Positions 1 through 9,467 are shown, counted from the stretch's first letter. The stretch is DNA of 64,000 nucleotides from Streptomyces sp. NBC_00353 (GCF_036108815.1 NZ_CP107985.1:8429501-8493500), one strand, 5' to 3'. Notes: a model not told the origin generated them from the sequence alone. Numbers and translations: made by a program.

Positions 1-1
1 T

Positions 2-1042
2 GGTGTGCTCCCGCCGCACCGGTACGAGCAGTCCGGGATCACCGACGCCTTCGCCGACATGTGCCTGCCTCCGGGCGCCGACCGCGGCGTGCTGGAACGC
101 CTGCACCGGTCCGCCGGTGTAGGCGGCCGCCATCTGGCCCTGCCCCTGGAACGGTACGCCGTGCTGAGTGGTTTCGGCGAGGCCAACGACGCGTTCATCG
201 AAGTCGCCCTGGAGCTCGGGGAACAGGCCGTACGCGGCGCCCTGGACCGGTCGGGCCTGTACCCGGGCGACATCGACCTGGTCATCTCCACCTCCGTCAC
301 CGGCATCGCCGCCCCGTCCCTGGAGGCGCGGCTCGCCGGGCGGATCGGGCTGCGGTCCGATGTGAAACGCGTACCGATCTTCGGGCTCGGCTGCGTGGCC
401 GGGGCCGCCGGCCTTGCCCGGCTCCACGACTACCTCGAGGGCCACCCGGACCAGGCCGCGCTGCTGCTCTCCGTCGAACTCTGTTCGCTGACCCTGCAAC
501 GTACCGACACATCCGTGCCGAACCTGGTGGCGGGCGCACTGTTCGGTGACGGCGCCGCTGCGGTCCTCGCGGTCGGCCGGGACCACCCGCAGCGTCAGGA
601 ACAGTCCGGGCCCGTGGTGGTCGCGACCCGCAGCAGCCTCTACCCCGGCACCGAACGCACACTGGGCTGGGACATCGGTGACCAGGGCTTCCGGATCGTC
701 CTCGGCGCCGACCTCCCGAACCTGGTACGCGAGACCCTGGGCGACGAGGTGCACTCCTTCCTCTCCGACCACGACCTCAAGACGCAGGACGTGACGGCCT
801 GGGTCTGCCACCCAGGAGGTCCTCAGGTACTCGAAGCCGTACGCGAGACGCTGGATCTGCCCGCCCGCGCACTGGAACTGGCCTGGCGTTCGCTGGCCGA
901 GGTCGGCAATCTGTCCTCAGCCTCCGTCCTGCATGTCCTCAGGGACACCCTGGCGCTGCGCTCACCACCGCCCGGAACTCCGGGACTCCTCCTCGCGATG
1001 GGGCCCGGCTTCTGCACCGAACTCGTCCTGCTCCGCTGGTAG
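2..1042 (+). CDS. srsA: Type III polyketide synthase, SrsA-like alkylresorcinol synthase (5' end outside window)
   Basis: Chalcone-synthase-fold enzyme that condenses a long-chain acyl starter with malonyl-type extenders to an alkylresorcinol. The Cys-His-Asn catalytic triad is visible: Cys in FGLGCVAG (codon at 392), His in VCHPGG (codon at 809) and Asn in VGNLSSAS (codon at 908). The reading frame is open to the first base (GVLPPHRY), so the N-terminus lies outside the window and the GTG at 5 is probably internal. The assignment to SrsA rests on the family and above all on the two downstream genes, which reproduce the srsABC order known from S. griseus, whose phenolic lipids enter the envelope and affect penicillin resistance. 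It could be another type III PKS with a different starter. Confidence 0.88.
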   Translation, partial: GVLPPHRYEQSGITDAFADMCLPPGADRGVLERLHRSAGVGGRHLALPLERYAVLSGFGEANDAFIEVALELGEQAVRGALDRSGLYPGDIDLVISTSVTGIAAPSLEARLAGRIGLRSDVKRVPIFGLGCVAGAAGLARLHDYLEGHPDQAALLLSVELCSLTLQRTDTSVPNLVAGALFGDGAAAVLAVGRDHPQRQEQSGPVVVATRSSLYPGTERTLGWDIGDQGFRIVLGADLPNLVRETLGDEVHSFLSDHDLKTQDVTAWVCHPGGPQVLEAVRETLDLPARALELAWRSLAEVGNLSSASVLHVLRDTLALRSPPPGTPGLLLAMGPGFCTELVLLRW

Positions 1043-1049
1043 CCGCCCC

Positions 1050-1571
1050 GTGATTCCCTACACCGTCCTCGTTCTTCTGGTCGCCGTCGAGCGCCTCGCC
1101 GAACTCGTCACCGCCCGACGCAATGCCGCCTGGAGCCGGCGCCACGGCGCGGCGGAGTACGGGCAGGGTCACTACCCCGTCATGGTCGCCCTCCACACCG
1201 GCCTGCTGGCCGGCTGCCTGGCGGAGACCTGGCTCGGCGGCCGCCCCTTCCTGCCCGCACTCGGCTGGCCGATGCTCGTCCTGGCCCTGGGCGCCCAGGG
1301 CCTGCGCTGGTGGTGCATCACCACGCTGGGGCCGCGCTGGAACACCCGCGTCATCGTGGTGCCGGACCTGCCGCTCGTCACCGCCGGCCCGTACCGGTGG
1401 CTGAGCCACCCCAACTACGTCGCCGTGATCGTCGAGGGCCTCGCACTGCCACTCGTCCACACCAACTGGCTCACCGCGACCGCCTTCACCCTGCTCAACC
1501 TGCCGCTCCTCGCGACCCGCGTACGGTGCGAGAACACCGCCCTGGCCGGGGCCGCACCGGCAGCGCCGTGA
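1050..1571 (+). CDS. srsB: SrsB-like membrane methyltransferase (isoprenylcysteine carboxyl methyltransferase family)
   Basis: 173-aa polytopic membrane protein with about four hydrophobic segments. The C-terminal part has the ICMT/phospholipid-methyltransferase signature GPYRWLSHPNYVAV, where SAM and the lipid substrate meet. The GTG start at 1050 lies 8 nt after the srsA stop, and the stop overlaps the next start as GTGA. In the srs pathway the homologue O-methylates the alkylresorcinol made by the upstream synthase. The function is inferred from family plus operon position. The same ORF can be read further upstream, inside srsA, but that extension is not protein-like. Confidence 0.85.
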   Translation: MIPYTVLVLLVAVERLAELVTARRNAAWSRRHGAAEYGQGHYPVMVALHTGLLAGCLAETWLGGRPFLPALGWPMLVLALGAQGLRWWCITTLGPRWNTRVIVVPDLPLVTAGPYRWLSHPNYVAVIVEGLALPLVHTNWLTATAFTLLNLPLLATRVRCENTALAGAAPAAP

Positions 1572-2581
1572 TCGACCTGCTGGTCGTCGGCGGCGGACCC
1601 GCCGGCCTCGCCACCGCGATCCACGCCGCCGAGGCCGGGCTCGAAGCGGTGGTCGCCGAACCGCGCCCCACCCCGATCGACAAGGCCTGCGGCGAGGGGC
1701 TCATGCCGGGCGCCGTGAACGCTCTGGCCGGACTCGGCGTCACCGTCGCCGGACACCCGCTGCGCGGGATCCGCTACCTCGACGACCGCCACCGGGCAGA
1801 AGCCCACTTCGCACCCGGCCCCGGTCGCGGTGTCCGCCGCACCGAACTGCAGACCGCCCTGGCCCGCCGCGCCGCGGAACTCGGCGTGCGGGTGATCCCC
1901 GTGCGGTCGGGCAGCGTCCGGCAGAGCGCCGACAGCGTGTACGCGGCGGGTGTCACCGCCCGCTACCTGGCCGCCGCCGACGGCCTGCACTCTCCGATCA
2001 GACGCCAACTCGGCCTGGATTTGCCGGACCCACGCCCCCCGAGGTTCGGGCTGCGCCGCCACTTCGCGATCGAGCCCTGGACGGACTGCGTCGAGGTGCA
2101 CTGGTCACCATGGGCAGAGGCCTACGTCACGCCGCTGGGCCCACGCCTGGTCGGCGTCGCCGTCCTGACCACGGAACGCGGCCCGTTCGACGGCCACTTG
2201 GCCCGCTTCCCCGTCCTGGCACGGCAGCTGCCGGCGAGCGCCACCACGCCGGTGCGCGGCGCCGGACCGCTGCGCCAGCGGGTCGGCGCCCGTGTGGCAG
2301 GGCGGGTCCTGCTGGTGGGGGATGCCGCGGGATACATCGACGCCCTGACCGGTGAAGGAGTCTCGCTGGCCCTCGCCGGAGCCGCTCAACTGGTGCGCTG
2401 CGTCCGGGACGACCGGCCGCAGGCGTACGAGCGGGCGTGGCGCAGGGTCTCCCGTCGCCACCGCCTGCTCACCGAATCGCTGCTCCGGGCCCGGCAGCAC
2501 CCACGACTGGCGCGCCGCATCGTCCCGGCCGCGAGCCGTCTCCCCACGGCCTTCACCAGCCTGGTCAACCAGCTGGCCTGA
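1568..2581 (+). CDS. srsC: SrsC-like FAD-dependent hydroxylase/oxidoreductase
   Basis: 337-aa flavoprotein of the geranylgeranyl-reductase/aromatic hydroxylase group. It has the N-terminal dinucleotide motif VVGGGPAGLATA, a DKACGEGLMP segment typical of the family, and the second FAD motif VLLVGDAAGYIDALTGEG in the C-terminal half. It overlaps srsB by 4 nt (GTGA), so the two are translationally coupled. In the srs pathway the homologue hydroxylates the methylated alkylresorcinol to a quinone-type lipid. No hairpin is evident in the 48 bp that separate it from the convergent signal peptidase gene. Confidence 0.85.
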   Translation: MIDLLVVGGGPAGLATAIHAAEAGLEAVVAEPRPTPIDKACGEGLMPGAVNALAGLGVTVAGHPLRGIRYLDDRHRAEAHFAPGPGRGVRRTELQTALARRAAELGVRVIPVRSGSVRQSADSVYAAGVTARYLAAADGLHSPIRRQLGLDLPDPRPPRFGLRRHFAIEPWTDCVEVHWSPWAEAYVTPLGPRLVGVAVLTTERGPFDGHLARFPVLARQLPASATTPVRGAGPLRQRVGARVAGRVLLVGDAAGYIDALTGEGVSLALAGAAQLVRCVRDDRPQAYERAWRRVSRRHRLLTESLLRARQHPRLARRIVPAASRLPTAFTSLVNQLA

Positions 2582-2629
2582 GCGCGGTCCGGCAGCGTCC
2601 ACCCGTACCGGACGGCCTGTCGCGACGGG

Positions 2630-3286
2630 TTACGCCAGGGGCTGTGCGATCAGCGAGGGCGCAGCCGGCCGGCGCCGCCGCGTCAACCAGCCGACCAACG
2701 TACAGACGGCACCCGCGAGGGCAAGCACCACGCCGAGCAACACGCCCAGCCCCAGCAGCACCGGTGCGGTGGCGTCGTCGAGCACCCGTCCGCGCACGGC
2801 CGTCACGGGCACGGTCCCGGAGGCCTCGCTCGCGAAGTAGCGCGAGTCGTTGGAGTTCGCACGGTGGTCGCCGAGAAGGAACATCCGCCCGGCCGGTACC
2901 TTCACGTCGTACGGTCCGTGCCCGCCGTCGACCTCTCCGTCCTTCAGATAGGGCTCCTTGAGCGGGGCGTCGTTGACGGTCAGGCGTGTGCCGTCGAAGA
3001 CCACATGGTCGCCCCCCAGACCGATCACGCGCTTCAGCACCGGCTTGCCCTCGAACCGGTCCGGCAACCCGAAGAGCACCACATCGCCCCGCCGCACCTC
3101 CGCGCCGGACGTCTTTGCGATGACAATCCGGTCGCCCGGAGCGTACGTGGGCTCCATCGACCCGCCGGCGGGGATGACCGTCGTGTAGTCGCTGCGGACG
3201 GTCCGGAGTGCGCCCGCTGCCAGCACGATCCCCAGCACGGCAAGCACCGCCCCCGTGATCGACAACCCACGCCCAGCGCGCCGCAT
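2630..3286 (-). CDS. lepB: Type I signal peptidase
   Basis: 218-aa membrane-bound serine protease that removes signal peptides from secreted proteins. The nucleophile Ser43 lies in AGGSMEPT and the general base Lys85 in VLKRVIGLGGD. The C-terminal box GDHRANSNDSR is also present. There is one N-terminal membrane segment (residues 8-28), and a second hydrophobic segment near the C-terminus (about residues 178-200) as in several Streptomyces Sip proteins. ATG 3286 is chosen because GGGGAG lies 8 nt upstream of it, although in-frame ATGs exist up to 3310. Nothing ties it specifically to the neighbouring operons. Confidence 0.92.
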   Translation of the reverse strand: MRRAGRGLSITGAVLAVLGIVLAAGALRTVRSDYTTVIPAGGSMEPTYAPGDRIVIAKTSGAEVRRGDVVLFGLPDRFEGKPVLKRVIGLGGDHVVFDGTRLTVNDAPLKEPYLKDGEVDGGHGPYDVKVPAGRMFLLGDHRANSNDSRYFASEASGTVPVTAVRGRVLDDATAPVLLGLGVLLGVVLALAGAVCTLVGWLTRRRRPAAPSLIAQPLA

Positions 3287-3404
3287 CCGCCGATCTCCCC
3301 TCATGACCACTCACCCCACCCATGTGGCTGCAGCGACACCGTAGAGGGTCCCTCCCGGCGGGACCGCAGGGGGTCCGGGTCGAGTGGCGGCTGGGCCGGG
3401 GCGG

Positions 3405-3977
3405 CTATTCCAGGCCGGAGACCTGAAACACGGTTCGGGCCGTCCGGCGGTCGATACGGTCTCCGAGCTGCCGCAGCGCCGTCGACCCGCGGAGCAGTGT
3501 CCCGCGCTCCACGCAGGCGCGGGCGTCCTGGTCCAGCCGGTGCCACAGCGCCGGGTTGGCGACGAACACCCGTGGGTCGACCTCGACCCGGCAGCCGTCG
3601 GTGTCGCGCAGCAACAGACGCTGCAAGACGCCGTCGGACCAGCGGACGGAGACCAGCCGGTCCGTACGCACCGTACGGGCGCGCAGCAGGCTGCGTGAGG
3701 AGAACCACCCGACGCCCGCGCAGACCCGTGGCGGCGCCAGGACCACGCACAGCGTCGTGGCCAGGACCGTCCACAGCAGGAGGCGCAGCCAGGTGAGCCG
3801 GCCGACGGCCGCGTCGACGGCCAGCAGGCCCCCCAGGAGCGAGGCGGCACAGCCGACCGCGAAGCGCACGTCCCCGGCCCAGTCCTCGTCGTACGCCGTC
3901 GTGCCCGCAGGAGGCAGGGCGCGGCCGCGGTGGCCGGAGAGGGCGTCGGGGACTGCGCGGCTGATGTGTCGTTCCAT
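3405..3977 (-). CDS. Hypothetical membrane protein with PH-like C-terminal part
   Basis: About 190 aa, not assigned to a named family. After a hydrophilic N-terminus come two adjacent hydrophobic stretches (about residues 37-58 and 64-82). A soluble C-terminal part rich in Arg and hydrophobic residues follows (WSDGVLQRLLLRD, VFVANPALW), resembling the bacterial PH-like domains seen in small actinobacterial membrane proteins. ATG 3977 is used; ATG 4039 is an in-frame alternative. It lies on the same strand as the signal peptidase, 118 nt upstream, and downstream of the bacteriocin export operon, but a 338-bp gap separates it from that operon and no role there can be claimed. Confidence 0.6.
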   Translation of the reverse strand: MERHISRAVPDALSGHRGRALPPAGTTAYDEDWAGDVRFAVGCAASLLGGLLAVDAAVGRLTWLRLLLWTVLATTLCVVLAPPRVCAGVGWFSSRSLLRARTVRTDRLVSVRWSDGVLQRLLLRDTDGCRVEVDPRVFVANPALWHRLDQDARACVERGTLLRGSTALRQLGDRIDRRTARTVFQVSGLE

Positions 3978-4315
3978 GGCGCCGAGACTAAGGAGGGCGA
4001 GGCGGCCGGTCAGCGCGCCTTGACGAAGCACTGACGCCATGGCCGTATCTCCTGACGCATGTCTGACGGTCGCCCGGCAGCCCGGAATCAAGAACGCGTG
4101 AAGACGCAGCCGGCCGGCGCCAACAGCTCGCCGGGACCGGGCGCGGGCGGCCAGGGTCGGGCGCAGTCCGAGCGGACCTGGGCAGAGGGAGCCCGTCTCA
4201 TGTCCGCTCCGACCACCGAGGCCGCGCCGGGCGATGCACGGCCCGGCGCCGAGTAACCTCCCTCGGCAGCTGACCGCGACCGCGCCCGACGGCCATTGAT
4301 CCCCGGCGCGCCCGT
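3978..4315. other. 338-bp gap between the membrane protein and the exporter operon
   Basis: No convincing gene. A 65-codon + strand frame at 4059-4256 is Pro/Ala/Gly-rich with no ribosome binding site. No strong hairpin follows the exporter stop at 4316. It presumably contains the promoter of the 3977 gene. Confidence 0.5.
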
Positions 4316-7186
4316 TCAGCGCATCTGACGCCGGACCAGCTCGTGGAGCCGGCCGTTGGTGTCCGCGAGAAGTTCGGCGGGCGGACCCTGCTGGACGACA
4401 CGGCCGTCCGACATGACGATCACCCGGTCGGCGTCCAGGACCGTGGAGAGCCGATGGGCGATCACGATGCGCGTGGCGTTCAGCGAGCGGGTGCTTTCGA
4501 TCACGATGCGCTGTGTCTCGTTGTCGAGCGCACTGGTGGCCTCGTCGAAGAACAGGATGCGCGGACGCCGCACCAGTGCCTGGGCGATCATCAGGCGCTG
4601 GCGCTGGCCACCGGAGATGGAGCCGCCACCGGCGATCATGGTGTGCAGACCCATCGGCATGCGCCTGATGTCCTCGGCCAGACCCGCCATCGCGGCGGCT
4701 TCCCACGCCTCTTCCTGGGTGAAGACCTCGGCGCCGCAGATGCAGTCCAGGATCGATCCGGTGAAGGGCTGGGCGTTCTGCAGGACGACCCCGCAGCTGC
4801 GGCGCACGGCCGCCTGGTCGAGGGAGGCCAGGTCCTGGCCGTCGTAGAGCACACTGCCCGACACCGGCTTGTCGAAGCCGATGAGCAGCCTCAGCAGCGT
4901 CGACTTGCCGCAGCCGCTGGGGCCGACGATCGCCACGAACTCGCCGGGGCGCACCTGCAGCGACACGTCGTCGAGGACCAGCGGACCGTCATCGGTGTAC
5001 CGGAAGGAGAGATTGCGCGCCTCGATCTCCCCGGACAGGGCGCCCGGCTGGGTGCTGGCGCCGCGCACCTCGGGGGCCTCGTCGAGCACCGGCTTGATCT
5101 GCTCGAACATGGGCAGCGCCGCCGCAGCGGAGACGAACGCACCCGTGAGCTGGGTGATGGACGTCAGCAGCATGGTCACGGACGTGTTGAAGGTCAAGAA
5201 CGCGCCGGCCGACATCGACCCGCGAGCCGGACCCGCCAGCAGAACGAACATGACCAGCGAACACAGCGGCAGATACACCGCGTTGAGGACGGTCGTCAGA
5301 TTCTTGATCCGGCCCGCGCGCTGCTGCAGTTCGCGGCTGCGGGCGAACTCCCGCGCCCACGCCGCGTACGCGAAGCTCTCCGCCGCGGCGACCCGCAGTT
5401 TGGGCAGCCCTCGCAGTGTCTGGAACGCCTGGTTGTTGAGCTTGTTGCTGAGCTCGACCAGCCGGCGCTGCCACCGCAGCTCCCACAGCCCCATGGTGAG
5501 GAACACCGCGGCTATGACGATCAGCATCGCGATCGCCGTGAACGCCAGCGGGACGCTGAAACAGAACAGGAGGACGAGGTTCATCGCCCCGACCGTGCCC
5601 GCCTGCACAGCGACCGGACCGATGCCGGACAGCACCCGGCGGATGGCGCTGATGCCCATCGCCGCGCTCGCCAGCTCACCCGTGGAACGCTCGGTGAAGA
5701 ACTTGGTCGGCAGACGCAACAACCGGTCCCACACCGCAGGTTGGAGAGTGCTCTCGATGCGCCCCTCCATGCGCAGGATGGTGAGGTTCTGCATCAGCAT
5801 GAAGACGGCCGAGACGATGCTCGTGACGATGATGGCCAGCGAGACCTGCACGATGAGGCTGTTCTCGGCGTTGGGTACGTAGACGCCGAGGACCTGTCCC
5901 GTCGCGATCGGCACGAGCGCGCCGAGGGCGACCGTCACCACTCCCGCCAGCGCCAGGTTGCGCATGTCGGCCCGGGTACCGCGCAGACTGAACCGCAGCA
6001 GCTGCCACTTGCCCATCGGCCGCTCCGGCAGCGGACGGTAGAACATGACCGCACGCTGTTGGAACTCTTCCGCATTGGCTGCGTCGACGCGGGTGCGCCG
6101 GCCGGTCACCGGGTTCACCGCCTCGTACCCGCCGCGGCGCCACAGCAGGGCGACCGGCGCTCCGCTCGCGGCCCGGTGTCCCACCAGGGGCCCGGTGTCC
6201 TCCCGCCACCAGCGGCGGTCGAGCCGGACCGGGCGCGTACGGATCCGCGAGCCGACCGCGACACGCTCGACCGGATCGATCCGGTCGCTCACCACACCGC
6301 TCTTCGACGGCTCCGAAAGCGTGATCCCCGCCGCCTCGGCCACGAGCCGGCACGCGGCGTACGTCGCGTCGTCGCATGCGCCCGCCGCACGCGAAGAGGC
6401 TCTACGGGAGCGCCCGATGGAGGAGAGCAGCGTCCGGTCGGCCTCGTCGCGGACGTCTTCGCCCGCCTTGATGCCGGCTGCCGTGCGGTCCTCGTGCGCG
6501 AGCTCCAGCCGTTCGATCCAACGGTCCAGCGCGGACAGCAGCCGGTACTGCTGGCTCACCATGGCCTGCCACATCGCGCCGTCGATGAGCAGGTCGCCTG
6601 CCGCCTCCGCGCTGTACGCGGCGCCGTACTGCATGCTGCCGGGGGACACCGGCAGCCACAGGATGTCGTCGTCGGCCACCGTCTCGTCGACGGTGGTCCG
6701 GCCGTCCAGCGGTGCTTCGAACAGCACTCGCCGACTGCGGCCGACGCCGAGTGCCACAGCGTGCTCCAGCAGGCTCAGAGCCGTGTCCCCGGTGTCGTAC
6801 CAGCTGCGGTACTGACCGTCGTACGCCGCGGCATCCGCGTACTCCGGCCGGTACAGCTCACGCAGAGGGATGCGGCGCAGCACGCACTCCTGCAGGGGCC
6901 TGCCGATCAGTGTGTGCCGCGGTCCGTCGACGGGACCCAGCAGCAGCGTCCCGGGTTCCAGCCGGCCGAGGAAGTGCCAGTGGCCCTGTTCCGCCGCGTC
7001 GACCGCGAACAGGTCCAGGGCGCCGCCCACGACGAGCCACAGCACCTGCGGCCCCTCCAGCGAAAGCCTTCGCAGACCGTGGCAGTCGACCTGTTCGCCG
7101 AGCCCTCCCAGGGCGCCGATGACCGCGTCGTGCTCTGCGGGGGACGGGTGCGAGCCCGCGCCCGCGAGATGGTGAACGGATGTCAC
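4316..7186 (-). CDS. NHLM-type bacteriocin exporter, ABC permease/ATPase without peptidase domain
   Basis: 956 aa. The N-terminal about 300 residues form a soluble domain characteristic of the second ABC protein of NHLM (nitrile hydratase-leader microcin) export systems. An ABC transmembrane domain follows (about residues 390-670), then a nucleotide-binding domain with Walker A GPSGCGKST, signature SISGGQRQR and Walker B ILFFDEATSALD. The start is GTG 7186, one base after the stop of the preceding exporter gene, with AAGGAG 7 nt upstream inside that gene's 3' end, so the two are translationally coupled. It probably works with the C39 exporter and the HlyD-like adaptor to export the 75-aa peptide. 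The role of its N-terminal domain is unknown. Confidence 0.88.
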   Translation of the reverse strand: MTSVHHLAGAGSHPSPAEHDAVIGALGGLGEQVDCHGLRRLSLEGPQVLWLVVGGALDLFAVDAAEQGHWHFLGRLEPGTLLLGPVDGPRHTLIGRPLQECVLRRIPLRELYRPEYADAAAYDGQYRSWYDTGDTALSLLEHAVALGVGRSRRVLFEAPLDGRTTVDETVADDDILWLPVSPGSMQYGAAYSAEAAGDLLIDGAMWQAMVSQQYRLLSALDRWIERLELAHEDRTAAGIKAGEDVRDEADRTLLSSIGRSRRASSRAAGACDDATYAACRLVAEAAGITLSEPSKSGVVSDRIDPVERVAVGSRIRTRPVRLDRRWWREDTGPLVGHRAASGAPVALLWRRGGYEAVNPVTGRRTRVDAANAEEFQQRAVMFYRPLPERPMGKWQLLRFSLRGTRADMRNLALAGVVTVALGALVPIATGQVLGVYVPNAENSLIVQVSLAIIVTSIVSAVFMLMQNLTILRMEGRIESTLQPAVWDRLLRLPTKFFTERSTGELASAAMGISAIRRVLSGIGPVAVQAGTVGAMNLVLLFCFSVPLAFTAIAMLIVIAAVFLTMGLWELRWQRRLVELSNKLNNQAFQTLRGLPKLRVAAAESFAYAAWAREFARSRELQQRAGRIKNLTTVLNAVYLPLCSLVMFVLLAGPARGSMSAGAFLTFNTSVTMLLTSITQLTGAFVSAAAALPMFEQIKPVLDEAPEVRGASTQPGALSGEIEARNLSFRYTDDGPLVLDDVSLQVRPGEFVAIVGPSGCGKSTLLRLLIGFDKPVSGSVLYDGQDLASLDQAAVRRSCGVVLQNAQPFTGSILDCICGAEVFTQEEAWEAAAMAGLAEDIRRMPMGLHTMIAGGGSISGGQRQRLMIAQALVRRPRILFFDEATSALDNETQRIVIESTRSLNATRIVIAHRLSTVLDADRVIVMSDGRVVQQGPPAELLADTNGRLHELVRRQMR

Positions 7187-7187
7187 C

Positions 7188-9467
7188 TCAGTGCTCCTTG
7201 ACCAGCTCGGCGTACGGACCTCCGGCAGCGACCAGGTCCTCGTGCCGGCCCCGTTCCACGACGCAGCCGTGGTCGAGGACCACGATCTCGTCGCTGTCAC
7301 GGACCGTGCTCAGCCGGTGCGCGATCACGACACAGGCGCAGCCGCGCCGCCGCAGATTGTCGATGATGATCTGCTCGGTCTCCGCGTCCAGGGCGCTGGT
7401 CACCTCGTCGAGAACGAGGATGCTCGGCCGGCGGACGAGCGCCCGGGCGATCTCCAGACGCTGCCGTTGCCCGCCGGAGAAGTTGCGGCCGTCCTGCTCC
7501 ACCCGGCTGTGAATACCGCCGGGGCGCCGGGCGACGACCTCGTACAGGGCGGCGTCCTCCAGGGCGGCGACGACGGCGTCGTCCGGGACCGACGGGTCCC
7601 ACAGCGCCACGTTGTCCCGCACGGTGCCCTCGAAGAGGAAGATGTCCTGGTCGACGAAGGAGACCGAGGCGGCCAGCGCACTGCGGGAAATGTCCTCCAG
7701 ACGTTGCCCGTCCACCCGGATCGTGCCCTCCCACGGACTGTAGAGCCCCGAGATCAGCCGGGAGACCGTCGACTTGCCGCTGCCGGATCCACCGACCAGC
7801 GCCACCTGCTGTCCCGGACCGACGGACAGCGAGAAGCCGGTGAGCAGCGGTTTGTCCAGGGGGCTGTAGCCGAAGGTGATCTCTTCCAGGGTCACATGGC
7901 CCTTGAGCCTGCGCGTGCTCGCAGCCGGTTCGGGGCGCGAGTACAGCGAGTCCACCGGGAAGTTCTCGACGTCCTTGAGGCGGGCCACATCGGCGGCGAA
8001 GTCCTGCACCCGGCCCGCCACCGAGTTGAGCCGTGCGACCGGAGCCGTGAAACGGGTCACCAGCGCCTGGAACGCAACGAGCAGACCGATCGAAATGTGG
8101 CCGTCGACGGCCCGCAGCCCTCCGATCCAGAGAATCAGGGCGCTGTTGAGGGTCGCGAGCGCGGGGGCGACAACACCCAGCCAGGCGCTCGGCACACCGA
8201 GGCGCTGCTGCTCCTCCAGCGTGGTCGCGTGCTGCCCCGCCCAGCGGCGGAAGTACCCGTTCTCGCCGCCGGTGGCCTTCATCGTCTCGATCAGCTGCAG
8301 CCCGGTGTACGAGGTGTTGGTCAGCCTGGCGCTGTCGGCCCGCAACTTCTGGGCACGGGTGGCCCGCAGGCGCACGACGATGCGCATCGCCACCACATTG
8401 AGCAGCGCCAGCCCCACGCCGATGACCGTCAACTGCGGGTCGTAGATCCACAGCAGGGCCGCATAGAGCAGGACGACGACTCCGTCCACGCCGACGGCCG
8501 TGAGGTCGCGGGCCAGGGTCTCGGCCACGACATCGTTGGATTGCAGTCGCTGGACGAGATCGGCGGGGCTGCGCTGGGAGAAGAAGGTGACCGGCAACCT
8601 GAGCAGATGCCGGAAGAACCGGGCACTGCTCAGCGTGGAGGAGATGATGCGACCGCGCAGCAGGTTCGCCTGCTGCAGCCAGGTCAGCACGACGGTGAGC
8701 GCCACCATGGTGCCCATGGCCGCGAACAGGACACTCAGCAACGAGGTCTGATCGCCGATCAGGAACATGTCGATGTACGCGCGGCTCAGCGCAGGCAGCG
8801 TCGCGCCGACGGCCACCAGCAGAAGGCTCGCGAGCAGCGCGGCCAGCATCGTGCCCGAGGTGCCGCGCAGCCGCGCCGGCAGGGCGCCCATGATCCCGGG
8901 CTTCCTGCCTCCGCGGCGGAACCCCTCGCCGGGCTCGAGGACCAGGACGACGCCGGTGAAGCTGGTGTCGAAATCCTCGGCCGTCACGAAACGGCGACCC
9001 TTGTCCGGGTCGTTGATGTGCACGCCACGCCGTCCGAAGCGGCGGCCCATGCCGTCGTACACGACGTAGTGATTGAACTCCCAGAAGAGGATGGCCGGTG
9101 CCTGCACCTCGGCGAGGGCCGTCGGTTCCATCTGCATGCCCTTGGCCTGCAGCCCGTAACTGCGCGCCGCCTTCAGCACATTGCTGGCCCGCGATCCGTC
9201 GCGCGAGACGCCGCAGGCGATGCGCAGCTCCTCCAGCGGCACATGACGGCCGTAGTGACCGAGCACCATGGCCAGCGAGGCGGCACCGCACTCCAGTGCC
9301 TCCATCTGGAGAACGGTGGGACTGCGTACGGTTCTGGCCTTCTTCCCCTTCGGTGCCGGCCGCGGAGCCGAACGGCGCCTGCTGCCCGGTGTGTTGTCCG
9401 GTCGGTGCCGGCCGCGGCCGGGAGGCGGGAGCTGCGGAGCGGAGGGAGAGGTGTGCGGTGCGGTCAC
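7188..9467 (-). CDS. NHLM-type bacteriocin exporter, C39 peptidase/ABC permease/ATPase
   Basis: 759 aa. The N-terminal C39 cysteine peptidase domain (about residues 48-190) cleaves after double-glycine leaders. Visible catalytic residues are Cys60 in LECGAAS, His133 in FNHYVVYD and Asp153 in INDPDKG. A six-helix ABC transmembrane domain follows, then the ATPase: Walker A GGSGSGKST, signature FSGGQRQRL, Walker B ILVLDEVTSALD. GTG 9467 overlaps the stop of the adaptor gene by 4 nt (GTGA), which decides the start against longer N-terminal readings. The enzyme is expected to cleave the GG site of the precursor encoded at 10344-10571 while exporting it. Confidence 0.92.
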   Translation of the reverse strand: MTAPHTSPSAPQLPPPGRGRHRPDNTPGSRRRSAPRPAPKGKKARTVRSPTVLQMEALECGAASLAMVLGHYGRHVPLEELRIACGVSRDGSRASNVLKAARSYGLQAKGMQMEPTALAEVQAPAILFWEFNHYVVYDGMGRRFGRRGVHINDPDKGRRFVTAEDFDTSFTGVVLVLEPGEGFRRGGRKPGIMGALPARLRGTSGTMLAALLASLLLVAVGATLPALSRAYIDMFLIGDQTSLLSVLFAAMGTMVALTVVLTWLQQANLLRGRIISSTLSSARFFRHLLRLPVTFFSQRSPADLVQRLQSNDVVAETLARDLTAVGVDGVVVLLYAALLWIYDPQLTVIGVGLALLNVVAMRIVVRLRATRAQKLRADSARLTNTSYTGLQLIETMKATGGENGYFRRWAGQHATTLEEQQRLGVPSAWLGVVAPALATLNSALILWIGGLRAVDGHISIGLLVAFQALVTRFTAPVARLNSVAGRVQDFAADVARLKDVENFPVDSLYSRPEPAASTRRLKGHVTLEEITFGYSPLDKPLLTGFSLSVGPGQQVALVGGSGSGKSTVSRLISGLYSPWEGTIRVDGQRLEDISRSALAASVSFVDQDIFLFEGTVRDNVALWDPSVPDDAVVAALEDAALYEVVARRPGGIHSRVEQDGRNFSGGQRQRLEIARALVRRPSILVLDEVTSALDAETEQIIIDNLRRRGCACVVIAHRLSTVRDSDEIVVLDHGCVVERGRHEDLVAAGGPYAELVKEH

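Noticed and set aside
4059..4256. 65-codon + strand frame in the gap before the exporter operon
   Set aside because: No ribosome binding site, composition typical of random GC-rich sequence.
4343..7201. 952-codon + strand open frame opposite the second exporter, and a similar 794-codon frame at 7191-9575
   Set aside because: His/Gln/Arg/Gly-rich antisense shadows of well-recognised ABC exporter genes, produced by high third-position GC. No ribosome binding site or family.
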